A stretch of DNA of 64,000 nucleotides from Lathyrus oleraceus (GCF_024323335.1 NC_066585.1:178439149-178503148), one strand, 5' to 3'; positions 45,421-58,195 are shown, numbered from the stretch's first letter. Program-made: numbers and translations. The notes: generated by a model not told the origin, from the sequence alone.

Positions 45421-48400
45421 TGTCGCTCCCTAGGATTTCCCAAATCCAGGTACAAACGCGAAAAGAGGCGGCGAGGAAAAGAAATAAAAGAGTCGCCAGC
45501 TATGTACTTTTATCCCAAGAGAAGGGAAAGGTAGTACTGCATAACCTAGAGGGAACGGATAAAACAAAGTCTCGAACCAAAGAAACCGAGTAAGGGGGCC
45601 GGTTACGTGAAGGGAAGGTTATCGCACCCCTTCACGTCTGTGGTACTCCACAGGATCCACGCTTGCTAGTTATGTCTAAAGTGTGAAAAAAGTCCTATAT
45701 GCAATGCAAAAGAAAGAAAATCAAAGTAGGGAAAACAAAGAGTTATTGCTCGCACAGGCCCTACCCTGCTGCATACGTATCTCAAGAAGGATTGAGAATC
45801 AGAGCACCGTAGCTCGGCTAAACTATTTCTATTTGTTCTGTGTTTTTTAGATGGACGACGTTACTACGCAATCTACCGGATGCTCGACCTTTGGAGACTT
45901 ACTCACCTGTAGTAGAAGGAGTTAACGTGTCCTTAAGAAAAGAAAAATCAAAGAGTTTGTTTGTGTTTTAGGATGCTCATGCAAGAAAGGAAGTCCTAGA
46001 CGAAGGAACCATGCTACCTTAATTAACATGCAAACGAGAGACTATACGAAGTCTAGCAAACCTATGGGGATACAACAAGCAAGTCTCAAAAGAGAACAAA
46101 AACTGGAAATGGAATGCCAATCGATGGGCTTACATTCAACTCCAAAAACAACGGGAAACAGAAAGCCAATCGCTGGTCTTACATCTAACTCCACAAAACA
46201 GGAAACAGATAGCCAATCAATGGTCTAACATCTGACTCCTCAAACAAACAAACATGCATGAAAAGCAAACATATGAAAGATTCTCAAACAAGCAAACAAG
46301 CAATCAAGCAACACACTCTATATGCAAACAAGAGGCTCAGACCAACAAGGGTAAGGCTTTAGTCAAGGGGTCATATCAACCTCGACAAACAAGCCAGAAT
46401 GCAAAGGCAAACAGGAGCTCTTAACCACTGACATTGAACGTCAGGGTGAGCAAATCAAAATGGTACTGAGGATGAGACCTTAGGCTCTTAACCCTGGCCT
46501 GGGTGAGCTTATGATAAAGAAGGTGTGGGGATCCAGAATGAGGGATCCTATTCCACATGACTGACTCATACAAGATTTTGGGTGTTTATTCAAAAGCCTT
46601 AGCACGTAGTGCGAGCATAATGAAAGACTCAACTGAATAGCAGGGGATTGATTGCAAATCCCTTCTATCTGCTAATTGCCTCTTCACTTAGGAGGTCTTA
46701 ACATGTAACCATGCCTCATTTAGAGGTCTTTAGCACAAAATTAAACAATCAAGAACATGGCCTCTTAAGGAGAGCTTCAGACAGGTGCCTGCCAAAAGGA
46801 TGGCAGGACTTCCAGACTACATGGAGAAAAGAATGGTTACCTAGGTGGTATACCAACCACAAGCCAAAGCAAAATTCAAGCAATGAGCTAAAAGCGACTA
46901 ATGTACCTGTGTGAAAAGCCAAACAATCAATATTCACATTCAGACAACCAAACAGAAAACAGACAAAACCAACAGTGGTTTCCAATATGTACATAAAGCA
47001 AGTCCTAAAAGGCAATCATTCAAGTGAGTTCACCACCAAAGGACCTACAACACAATCAAAGTTAGTTAACCAAAGTAACTTGCATCTCAAGTAATTAGAT
47101 CACCTCAACCATTATAGCTAATTGCTTGAACCTGAAATACAAAGCTCAAAAAGTGAGTACAAACCACTAGTGCAAAGACTAGGATCAAAGGCAAAGCAAA
47201 AAGTCAAAACAGAAGTCGATATTCAACATGAAGCACATGTCCTAAAAAGGATCAAAGCCAAATCAATAAGCAAAGCCATCAATTGAACAAGCTACGGTAA
47301 AGGCAATCACAATGCACACAATTGGATATCAAACAAACAAAAATCCACATTAAAACAGAAATGAGTCCAATGATCATGAAATATTTTATGTGCATACATC
47401 ATGTCAAACACAAGCATCATGCAAAAATTGGAATCATAAAAGCTCAATCGACATGTATATGAAAATGAACAAGAGCAACATCAAAATGTGTGACACACAT
47501 TGTCACACCATACATCCATGTGTCCAAAACAGAGATGGAATATGCTAAACATGCCAAACAAAAGCTCAAAAATCATGTAACATGTTAGGAATCAGCATAT
47601 CAAATTTCATGGCAATTGGACAATGTATGAGCATTTCACAGTCAATTGAATGAAGCATGGTAGTTTTGCATACATGTTCAAACATACAAGCATATTTCAA
47701 ATTCCAGCGATGTAAAAATCATGAAATCACAACCACAAAATAATAGACATTCAAATGAACATGTGGCAAAAAATTTGGAATAAATTGGATTAGTTTGCTA
47801 TTTTTTATGAATTTTACAAGTTGATGAAAATAATGAAATAGAATTGAAAAGCAATGGAAAATATTATTGGTCATGAAATGGAAACATGCATCAGGGAGGA
47901 TCGAACCAATGCCTATGAGGTCACTACTAGCGCACTCAGGAAAATTAATTGGAATTTCGAAAATATGCATGTGGAAGGATCGAACAGAGGAGCCTTAAGG
48001 TCCAAGCGCGTTCAAAACGCTGCCGTTTTGGCCAAGGCAGGGAAAATCAAAAAAAGAATTTCCAATGTCGTGCCTGGGAATCGAACGCAAGACTGGTAGG
48101 TAACATGAGCGCAAACCCTAAGCTGGACCAGATGATCGGAACAGTGCTTCTGGTCATCTTCCCCGATCAATCGCCGGTGACTGCAAATGATGAACTCCAT
48201 AATTTTTCCAGAATTTCACGTATCATACACGGTTCGACTCGTCTCATCACCAGAAACAAGGATCTAACATTATTTAAGTCTAAAACTCCATAACCAACGC
48301 GAATCGAAGGAAAACAAATTCATGCATCAAACTTGAATTCACCATAACTCACTCAATATCCATCCATTTTCAACAAAATTCACATCAGAATTCTCAGTGC

Positions 48401-49814
48401 ATCAAGGCCTATCTAATCATGGTAATAGAATTAAGAATAGTGAGATTCGATTTCTGACCTCTTTGAAGAGCAGTGAATGGAAACAGTGTCCTCAAGGCTT
48501 CAAACTTTCCAGATCCACTTCCTTTGATCTCCAATGAAGCTTTATGCATGCAATAGCACTTGAATCCACTGGATGCAGCTCAAACTTCAAGTTCCATCTT
48601 CATCTTCACGTGCTTGTGTAGCTTGATTCTTGGCCAATTTCTTCAATCCACAGCTTGATCCCTACTGAATGATGATTAATGAACACGAATATGCAATAAA
48701 ATTGAGGTGTTATGTGAAGAAAATTCGAATTTGGAATGAGAGAAAATTTGGTGGGAAATGAGATTCTAGATCTAGAATGTGTAATCTGAGCAATTCTGTT
48801 ACCATTAAGCTTATATACCATGTGCTAATTATCATGCTAATCCAAATTAGGCTTGGCTAATGAAAAATTAATGAAATATGGAGTGTGATGCAAAATTGGT
48901 AAGTGCACCCTATGCATGGCAAAATGGACGTGAACAGTACCATATGAGTGTGTAAAACCACTTAAAATCAGTCCATGAACACAATAGAATTGGAATTTAG
49001 CTCATGTAATGCACCAAATTTAAATTGCCAATTTTCCCTCCAAAATGCACTTGTGTAAGCCAATGATCATATGAGATCTTTTCATGCAATGCAATGATGG
49101 ATTTGAAAAATATTGGTCATGACATGCATTTTGCAAAAAGAGTGACTAAATTTGGAGTTTTGAATCAAAAGTTATGGCACTTTGAAGTTTCATGTACACT
49201 TGGTGATCATTTGCTCATAACTTCTCAACCATTCATAAGATGCTCATGATCTTAGACTTTTTGGAAATGAGAGAGAAAGATCTTCAACTTTCATGTTGAC
49301 CAAAATTCCATTTGAAGCTTCTTTGATGTTGGAAAGTCAAGTTGAATGTGGTCCAAAAACTTGCCATTTTTGGAAACTTGAAATTACAGGTCACTTTCCA
49401 TTTTTGGAAACTTTTGATCTGACTTCAAAATCTTCAAAGTATGTGTTTGACATGATGAATAGGCCTCTTTTGGACATGAATGAAGTGCCTCAAACCATTT
49501 CCCCAACTCCTAGCCCTCAGTTGACTGCACAGTTGACTGCACAGTTGACTTTATGGGCCTCAGATGACCTGGAGATGCACTGATGAATTTTGGGCCTCTA
49601 CCACTTGGTAAAGTTGCTTCAAAATGAACCTTGGCTCATATAAGCTTTCTAGAATAATCATGTGGCCTTCATCTCAAGGAAAAACTTGCTCTTTTGCACT
49701 GAGGAATTCTCCTGATGCCAGTGCTGACTGCCAAGATGCAATGCAATATTTAATGTTAATGACCTAAAAAATGAAATGAATGCATGAATGGGGGTGCAAA
49801 TTTTAGGTGCTACA
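45421..49814 (-). repeat. Element D 3' LTR (left copy)
   Basis: Ends TGTCGCTCCC at 45421 and TGTAGCACC (- strand) at 49814. It aligns with 58216-62586 over its whole length with a few small indels. I count 9 mismatches in the first 245 bases and fewer in the middle. Its short ORFs, such as 47854-48099, are repeated in the other LTR only because the DNA is duplicated. Confidence 0.93.
48810..48817 (-). promoter_or_regulatory. Putative TATA box in element D left LTR
   Basis: TATATAAG on the - strand, preceded by AGCACATGG as in element B. Located about 1 kb from the U3 start. Confidence 0.55.
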
Positions 49815-49830
49815 GCTGCTCCTATTCAAT
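49815..49830 (-). other. Polypurine tract of element D
   Basis: The - strand ATTGAATAGGAGCAGC directly precedes the 3' LTR. Same position and sequence type as in A and B. Confidence 0.72.
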
Positions 49831-49946
49831 CAACTAGGAACCCGAACGGATGAAAGCAGCGACTATCAGACTTTCAAGGTAAACAGGGATTGAATACCAA
49901 AAGAACCGTAGAATTTGCACTCTGCAGGGGATAAAGCTAAGGAAGC

Positions 49947-50490
49947 GAGGCTCATTTACCGATGGCGGCTTCAAAGCAGTCGACTTGATATTCACTGATA
50001 TCAAGGAAAGTGGGGCCATTTACCGATGGCGGCTTCAAAACAGTCGACTTGATATGCACTGATATCAAGGAAAGCGGGGCCATTTACCGATGGCGGCTTC
50101 AAAACAGTCGACTTGATATTCACTGATATCAAGGAAAGCGGGGCCATTTACCAATGGCGGCTTCAAAACAGTCGACTTGGTATTCACTGATATCAAGGAA
50201 AGCGGGGCCATTTACTGATGGCGGCTTCAAAACAGTCGACTTGATATTCACTGATATCAAGGAAAGCGGGGCCATTTACCGATGGCGACTTCAACACAGT
50301 CGACTTGATATTCACTGATATCAAGGAAAGTGGGGCCATTTACCGATGGCAGCTTCAAAACAGTCGACTTGATATTCACTGATATCAAGGAAAGCGGGGC
50401 CATTTACCGATGGCGGCTTCAAAACAGTCGACTTGATATGCACTGATATCAAGGAAAGCGGGGTCATTTACCGATGGCGGCTTCAACTAG
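49947..50490 (-). repeat. 64-bp minisatellite, about 8.5 copies (element D 3' UTR)
   Basis: The unit starts GGGGCCATTTACCGATGGCG, with units at 50012 and 50076, a period of 64. Each unit holds two inverted repeats: GCCAT/ATGGC around TTACCG (50015-50030), and CTTGATAT/ATATCAAG around TCACTG (49984-50005). Single copies vary mainly in the loop (TTACCA, TTACTG, GCACTG) or by a G-T pair in the stem. Confidence 0.92.
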
Positions 50491-50559
50491 GGAGGAAAAA
50501 GATGTTTACGACTGGAACAAGACTAGACGCCCACTGACGACTCTACTGAGGAATTGATA

Positions 50560-51320
50560 TTAGGAGTGAAACAAGACCAGACATTTACCGATGACTGGGA
50601 AGAAAGGATACACGACCAGACATTTATCGATGACTGGGAAGAAAGAAACCACGACCCGACATCTACCGATGACTGGGAAGAAACTCGACGTTTACCGACA
50701 TCGAAAGATGATGTTCAGAAGTGAAACAAGACCAGACATTTACCGATGACTGGGAAGAACTCGATGTTTACCGACATCGAAAGATGATGTTCAGAAGTGA
50801 AACAAGACCAGACATTTACCGATGACTGGGAAGAACTCGATGTTTACCGACATCGAAAGATGATGTTCAGAAGTGAAACAAGACCAGACATTTACCGATG
50901 ACTGGGAAGAACTCGATGTTTACCGACATCGAAAGATGATGTTCAGAAGTGAAACAAGACCAGACATTTACCGATGACTGGGAAGAACTCGATGTTTACC
51001 GACATCGAAAGATGATGTTTACCAACACCAAAGAAAGAAAGCACGACCAGACATTTACCGATGACTGGGAAGGGACTCGATGTTTTCCGACATCGAAAGA
51101 CGATGTTTACCGACACCAAAGAAAGAAAGCACGACCAGACATTTACCGATGACTGGGAAGGGACTCGACGTTTACCGACATCGAAAGACGATGTTTACCG
51201 ACACCAAAGAAAGAAAGCACGACCAGACATTTACCGATGACTGGGAAGGGACTCGACGTTTACCGACATCGAAAGATGATGTTTACCGACACCAAAGAGA
51301 ACGGACACACACGGGTGTTG
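50560..51320 (-). repeat. 76/88-bp minisatellite (element D 3' UTR)
   Basis: Units of 76 bp (starts at 50723, 50799 and on) pass into units of 88 bp (51033, 51121 and on) that gain an extra segment with GTTTACCGACACC. Each carries CCAGACAT/ATGACTGG around TTACCG (50577-50598) and TCGATGT/ACATCGA around TTACCG (50761-50780). The sequence is clearly related to the array of element A (3919-5011). Confidence 0.92.
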
Positions 51321-53240
51321 ACATGACACTTACCGGTATCACAAGGATGACATCTACATATGTCAAAACGAGGCAGGCACTTGTCGGGGACTACACTGGG
51401 GAGTCAATCAAGCTTTCCTTTCACTGACGGGTGAGGATATAAACCTCTTTGGGGATTATCGATCCTGAATGCTGCCAGGAGCAACTGCTGCAAATGTGCT
51501 GCACGGATGGTGAAAAATGATCCACCTCTGCTGGGGATATGATCCAAGCCTGCAAGATGCAAGGGGAGGAAAACTCTTGCTGGAAAAGCAAATGATCGCT
51601 CTACTGAGCATACAATTCCTGATTCGATCTCCCAACTCTGTGGGGACACCCAACGATTCTGCTGCGGATACTTACTGATCTGACATTCTCGGAACGGCAG
51701 AGAAACCAACTCAACTAGGGAGTCACTTGTTGGGGACACACCACCCTCTCGACCATGCTGGAGAAACAGATTCTGAAATCGAACCAGATGACCCAACGTC
51801 GCGATGCTAAACTCCTCAGAATACCATCTTCATCAACCAGCTAAACCAAACCTCGAATGGTAACCACGGCTTGGGGCTAATGCTTGCAATGCGGATGTAT
51901 GAATTTTACAGCGTAATGCTCCATAACCATGGAAATGCTACGCAATTAATGATGCAATATGCTATGCTTTTCTAGATGATGAATGCATAAAAGATATCCC
52001 TCTCCGGGGGCTGCACGATCCACTTTGCTGTGGAACTCAATATCACTCCAATCTCCACCCTGTTGGGGACTAGCACTGCTGCTGGGGAAAGGATAATCCT
52101 TCACTGGGGATGACCTTCACCGAACCCGATCTGCTTGGGGGCTTCGCTGGGGAAGAAACTACCAACACCAACCTCCGCTGGGGAAACAGCAACCTTCAGA
52201 CTTGCTGGGGAAATAACATTCTCAACCCTGTTGGGGATTGCAGCAAACTTCAGACTCGCTGGGGAAATAACACTCTCAATCCTGCTAGGGGAGATGACCA
52301 ACCTCAGGCCTGGCTGCCGAGGGAACACCGATCTCGAACCCGCTGGGGAGATAACAATCTCAAACCGCTGGGGAGGTACGAAATTTTGACATGGAACACC
52401 TGTCGACTCGTCGAACACTGGCATTCACCATCCAACCACAGCGTCAACTTTCCACTTTTGAGAGCTCCCAGACTCATCCGGTCTCTCCTGATTCATCGCC
52501 TTGTATTCTCAGCTTTTCTCTATTTCGAGACAATCGATCTCCTCAGATCCAGGCCAACCCTCTAATCCTCAGACTTTGAAGAGTATTCTTGATTACCTTC
52601 TAGGATCGTCGCCATTCTTTCGCCGTCTTTTCACCGTTCTTCTATCCCTCGTCCCTGATTGGATCCCACTGGGGATCTTTCGTCGGAAAGACTTCACATC
52701 ACAACCTGCAAGTGGGTGAAAATAACCAACAGCACCTGCAAAAGAGATCGTTAGATAAAAACGTGCCCTAGGCGTGCCAAAATTTCAACACCTAGGTCAC
52801 TCAACCTTCCGAATAAGATTTCAAGTTTTCAATCCTATAAACATGCATCGGAAGGGACCCCTATGTCTCAAAATGCAAAGATTCTTTATCAAAATAAACG
52901 GATGTTTTTGCAATCAAAGCGGTAATGAAAACAAAAACAAAATTATTTGACTGGATATGCATTTTATTGATTGAACAAAAGTGTGGCTCTTAACTGAGCA
53001 ACACACAGGAAGCAATCCCTGAAAAGAGGTAATTGCGCACAAAAGGAAAATCTATCCTAATGGTAATGTGAACACGTGATCTCATCGAGTTCCAACTCGG
53101 TTACACCCCATATGTCCTCAAGACTCTCCGCACTTTCTGCCTTCTGAACAAGACGCTTCCGACTGATCTCCGCTTTCAGATTATCCAGGTGTCTTAACCA
53201 AAGTACAAACGATCATGCTAGACGCAGTTGTTCGTTTCAT
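51321..53240 (-). other. Element D 3' UTR, unique and GGGGA-rich part
   Basis: No gene is visible. From about 51430 to 52390 the + strand repeats CTGGGGA phrases as in element A. An AATAAA on the - strand at 52963-52968 matches the conserved internal motif of A and B, next to GCGCAATTACCTC. The part at 52700-53210 is alignable to element B just after pol. Confidence 0.65.
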
Positions 53241-53244
53241 TCCC

Positions 53245-53455
53245 TCTTTTGCCTGGACCGCCCTTTCGGGTTTTCAGTTCACCGGGATACCCTTTTTTGC
53301 CCAAGCCGCCCTTGTGGGGTTTTCGACTTGCCGGGTGTACAATTTTTCCCTTTTTATCCCTAATCTTTGCCTGAACCTTTTTCTTCTTTTTTTTTTTTTG
53401 GTTCGTCGGGATGCCCTTTTTTGCCTGGACTATTTTATTCTTTTCGTCCAGCGGG
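53245..53455 (-). ncRNA. Four-hairpin 3' UTR module array after pol (element D)
   Basis: Same four modules as in element A, on the - strand: CTGGAC/GTCCAG (53451-53418), GAACC/GGTTC (53405-53365), CAAG/CTTG (53331-53294), TGAAC/GTCCA with one mismatch (53283-53247), each followed by GGCAAA. The third module's outer pair is C-G where A has T-A, so pairing survives the change; the inner loop there has decayed. Confidence 0.58.
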
Positions 53456-53459
53456 TCTC

Positions 53460-55526
53460 TTATACGAAGTATTTTTTAACTGCGTCCGCATTCACAGGGG
53501 ATGGAAAATCCTCACCATCCATGGTCGTCAACAACAAGGCTCCTCCAGAGAAAACCTTCTTGACCACGAATGGACATTCATGATTGGGTGTACACTTGCC
53601 CCGATGATCGTTCTATGGAGGAAGGATCCTTTTCAACACCTAATCTCCCACATGATACACACGAGGTCGCGCCTTTTGGTCAAAAGCACGCTCCATCTGT
53701 TGCTGGTACAACTACCCATGGCAGATGGCCGTCAGCCTCTTTTCCTCGATCAGGCTCAACTTTTCATACCGGGTCCTTACCCATTCAGCCTTTTCCAATT
53801 TCACATCCATCGGGATTCTTGATGACGGAATCTGGACCTCAATTGGTAGCCCCGCTTCCATTCCATACACGAGTGAGAAAGGCGTTTCCCCAGTAGGTGT
53901 ACGCATCGAGGTACGATACCCGTGCAATGCAAACGGCAACATCTCGTGCCAATCCTTATAGGTCACAACCATTCACACTAACGGCCCCATCAAACATCAG
54001 AATCCATTCAGATTTAGGGTCAGGCCCCTCCTCCGGGATCGGTTCCTCACAATCTTTCGATTTGAGAACCATGATGTCCTCATCAGGGAACTCAAACTTC
54101 ATCGGTTGATAATCCTCAATGGGTTGCTGGGCGAGGTAATCAGACAATACACTCCCCTCGATTGCTCTCTGAGAAGTATACTGGATATCGTACTCAGTCA
54201 AAATCATTTGTCATCTCGCAACCCGTCCGGTCAATGCTGGCTTCTCAATGCTGGCTTCTCAAATACATACTTGATCGGATCCATCTTGAAAATCCATAAA
54301 GTGGTATGAACCAGCATATACTGTCTTAGTCGGCGAGCAGCCTATGCCAAAGCACAACAAGTTTTCTCGAGCAGTGAATATTTTGTTTCACAGTCGGTAA
54401 ACTTTTTGCTAAGGTAGTATATTGCATGCTCTTTTCGACCAGACTCGTCATGTTGCCCCAGTACACACCCCATAGACCCCTCGAGGACTGTCAAGTACAG
54501 AATTAACGGTCTACCCTCCACAGGAGGCAATAGAATCAGAGGCTCCTACAAATGTTCTTTTATTTTTTTCAAATGCCGCCTGGCAATCATCATTCCACCT
54601 GACCGTTTGATCTTTTCTTAACAACTTGAATAGGGGTTCACACGTGGCTATTAGATGAGATATGAACCGTGAAATGCAGTTCAATCTACCTAAGAAACCG
54701 CAAACCTTTTTTTTCTGTTCTCGGGTTCAGGCATTTCTTGCATTGCTCTTTTTTTTTAGCAGGATCAACCTCGATTCCTCTTTCGCTTACAATAAACCCC
54801 AGCAACTTACCGGACCGCACTCCGAAAGTGCACTTATTCGGATTCAACCTCAGTTTGAATTGTCTCAGCCGATCAAACAACTTGGCCAGATCTACCAGAT
54901 GCCCCTCTTCTGTTTGGGACTTTGCTATCATGTCATCAACATAGCATTCAATTTCATGATGAATCATATCATGAAACAAAGTCACCATAGCCCTCTGATA
55001 CGTGGCACCGGCGTTCTTGAGACCGAATGGCATCACCTTATAGCAAAAAGTGCCCCACGGTGTGATGAACGTTGTTTTCTCCATATCATCTGGCGACATT
55101 TTAATTTGATTATAGCCAGAAAAGCCATCCATGAAGGAAAACACCGAGAACTGAGTTGTATTATCCACCAACACATCGACGTGATGTAATGGGAAATCAT
55201 CTTTTGGGTTAGCTCTGTTCAAATCCCAGGAGTCCACACACATCCTCACCATTCCATCCTTCTTCGGATCTTGACACTTACCTCCAAAGTGGCCCCAATT
55301 TGACCTCCTCGGTGCCTGGATTAACAATCTCAACTCGCTCCTCGTGCGGCTGAATCACCTTCTCCTCTTGTTTCGACATCCTGGCTAATTCCTCCGGCAG
55401 TTCACAATCTTCTTCGCCTTCTTCTTCGGCATGATAGATCGGATTGTCGAAGTCATATGAGGGTGTAACAGAATTGTTATCAATGAGATCCGGAGAATAC
55501 AAAAGTCGGAACGAGACAAAACACAA
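53460..55526 (-). pseudogene. pol: Element D pol remnant with internal deletions
   Basis: From the 5' side: an N-terminal piece (55526-55278) resembling the start of element B pol; a join into RT from DLNRANPKDDFPL through YVDD to the GFLGRL region, with a frame change near 54690; a short RT-RNase H piece (54530-54342); a piece ending at the first Asp of RNase H (FDGAV, near 53980); then a direct join at about 53970 to MVVTYKDWHEM of the integrase C-terminal part. The integrase zinc finger and DDE core are absent. Three further TAG codons lie in the last part. It cannot give active Pol. Confidence 0.9.
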
Positions 55527-55749
55527 GGAAGGAAAATGAAAACAAACATTGCCATTTTTTTTATTTTTTTAAACTGCAAAAATAAATGAAAAACAGGGAA
55601 CACCTCTTTTACTATAAAAAACATCCATTTATTAATGATGCAAAATGTTGCAAAATGAAACACATGAGGTGGCCCTTACAATGGACCAATACGTTTCGGG
55701 AAAAACGTATGGCTTTCATGCAAACAGAATTGAAAAACAGAAATATTAC
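55527..55749 (-). other. Degenerate pol intron of element D
   Basis: The donor GTAATATTTCTG is preserved at 55749, as in element B. The acceptor segment with ATGCAG is missing: about 35 bp present in B just before the exon (around 22940-22975) are deleted. Splicing at the usual site is therefore not possible. Confidence 0.65.
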
Positions 55750-57132
55750 TCTTCACGTAGAGTGACAGTGATGATCTTTTAGGCCTTCCAGTTCTCTGGT
55801 ACGCACGATTTTATCCAACGATCGAGCTCGCAGTCACTGTCAATCTCTTCACCCTTTGCACAGGCGTGATCTGGATCTAGCATTCCGGCACTGGTGAATG
55901 TGAACGGTTGACGACGTCCTCTATTCTGTCCAGACGAGCTTTGGCCCGACTGATAGCCAACCCTGAACCTATCTGCTTTCACTGCAATGTCTATCATTCT
56001 TCCCCAGCCTGGGGCCTCTCCGTTTCTCACCACCTCCATGGCCTGTTTGTAAGAAGAAATGGACGGCTTTTTCTCTCCTTTAGCAAAAATGGCATTCTCT
56101 ACCTTGACGGTTTCAAACGCCTGACACGGTGTTTCACATTTTTCACCGTCCATTTCCGTATTCATCATTCTCTGAATCGTATCCCTCATCATTACACACC
56201 CATTGGTAGCAACAGCCGCACAACAATTATCACAACCAGGGAAAACTCCACTCTTCATCGGATGTCTCTGGACCACAGACATTGGAGTTCTTAACTGATC
56301 CACATTTGTCACCTCCATTTTTCTCTTGTCCTTTGACATCACGTTTACCCCCATAGGACCATGCATTGGCACGGGGTCAGCATTAACATTCGGCGTCGGT
56401 GCGAAATTGATGGCTTTAGAATCCACCAAATCTTGGACGACATGCTTAAAAGCTCTACAACCCTCAATGTGATGTCCGGGTGCCCCAAAATGCAACTCGC
56501 ACCTGACGTTCTCATCGTAATTTGCAGGCCTCTGACCTAGTCCTACCGGAACCAACATCCTTGGTTGTACCAATCCAAGATCCTTCAACCTCCTAAATAG
56601 AAAGGCATAAGTCGCGGGTGGCTTATCAAACTGACGATCTGTCTTCCCTTTTCTCACTTGGCACCCGGCTTTCTGTGCTCTCTGTTGAGGCGGCTGCTGT
56701 TGTTGTTGTACAGACTGATTACCAGCAGGAATAGTCACTGTAGCAGCATACGGGTGGTAACGATCCTTACCGTGTTCCCTTCGGGCATACACCTCACTTG
56801 ATTCACCCTCCTTCTTGTACTGACCATTACTAGAGGGTTTCTTTACTCCAGACGACGGAGCATTTCCCTGTATTTCCCCCATTCTCAGCCAGTTTTCAAT
56901 CCTCTCCAACCTCTCGGAGATTGCTTTTTTCCCCAAGGCGAACCCTTGCATGACGTTAAACAACTCACCCATCTTCTCTTTCAGCTCAAGAATGTCAACG
57001 TTGGGTGGATCCATCACTTTGGGTTTGTTGCGTCTGGTAGGGTATTTGTGCGGACGAGCTATGTGCAGAGGAATGATCCGATGTGCGCGAGCAGTGATTC
57101 CTAGGTCAATCACACAGGTTAGATACTGACAC
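55750..57132 (-). pseudogene. gag-pro: Element D shortened gag-pro (no capsid core, no protease)
   Basis: A single open frame of 463 codons (57170-55779). It reads from the splice acceptor at 57133 through RPHKYPTRR, a short coiled coil (MGELFNVMQGFALG), the basic linker of Gag, a Gln-rich stretch and the zinc-knuckle-like CELHFGAPGHHIEGC, then passes directly into the acidic tail that follows protease in B. About 300 residues of capsid and the protease with its flanks are absent, yet the frame is kept at both joins. TAA at 55779 lies about ten codons before the old end. It may still bind RNA; that is inference. Confidence 0.87.
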
Positions 57133-58195
57133 CTGCAAAACAGAAGACAGGTTATTATGCATGAAAGCAATGTTTATCCGTATGAGGAACACTCTGTCCT
57201 TCAATTCTGGCTTCATCGAGACGAATAATAATCCAACAGGCAACATTTTGACATTAATCATCTGGTTTTGCAAAGACATCTCTCAACCAGAATCTCAATC
57301 AAGATTGTACCCTTCATATGGATAAACATGAGTTAGATGCAGATGAATGCAAAATGGGAATGATGCAGATGCATGAATACAAGTCACAGTGCCATCCTCT
57401 AAGTCATCTGAACATCAACTGTGCTGGATTCCGGTCTTTGAACTGATCACAATCATCTGAGGGACCAAGTAACCATAAATCCAACTTGGGGAGTTCCGAA
57501 ATAAATGGAACAGAGGATATATCACCATCATCACAGGAACATCCGCTGAACGGATGACAACAAGATCCTCTGAACAAGTGACCTCAAATTCAACCCGGGG
57601 GTCCGAAATAAACGGAACCCGCTGATAAACCATGGACAGAACTCCGGCGTGTCAGAAATAAATCCATAAATCCAACTTATCAATAGGACCCAGATCAAGA
57701 ACTGAACCAATAGTCACCAACAGGACACAGTCACCAACAGAACAGGTCACCATCAGTACTTGTAAATGATTCATTCCCACCCCACTCTCAGGTGTAATCT
57801 AGGCCAGGGTAAGGTCAAGAGAAACGCAGGATAAACAATCCTTTCAAGAATATCATCATATGCACACCAGGTGTATGCAACGATAATACCCCATCAGAAT
57901 CTGAACTGCTCGTGATACCATGTTCCGCTAAGTGGCGCCATACCACCCGCTTCCCATGAATCACTCTATTCCTAGGTGTCCTAAAGTTCACTCATAGCCT
58001 GTGTATTGGGCCTTTTACCTCTTGTGATTCCCACCCAACAGTGAAACAGATACACAGCCAGCACAGTATGCATGAAACGGTGAAGCGCACATAGGATGCA
58101 ATGCAAGCAGATAAGTATGCAAAGCAATAAATAAACAACACACAATAGACAGTAAACAAACAAACGCTAGGAAAGGCCCACTAGGGAAAATAGTC
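57133..58195 (-). other. Element D 5' leader, ORF1 deleted
   Basis: Gag follows the leader with no ORF1 between. The gag-proximal end reads TGTTTTGCAG, a good splice acceptor at the position seen in A and C. The part at 57715-58030 closely matches the element A leader (16400-16740). Nothing coding is visible. Confidence 0.65.

Noticed and set aside
47854..48293. Overlapping ORFs in the element D LTR, repeated at 60635-61074
   Set aside because: Similarity is due to LTR identity. Two frames overlap over the same DNA without sign of protein selection.
49947..51320. Regular repeats resembling a CRISPR array
   Set aside because: Head-to-tail minisatellite without unique spacers, inside a plant retrotransposon 3' UTR.
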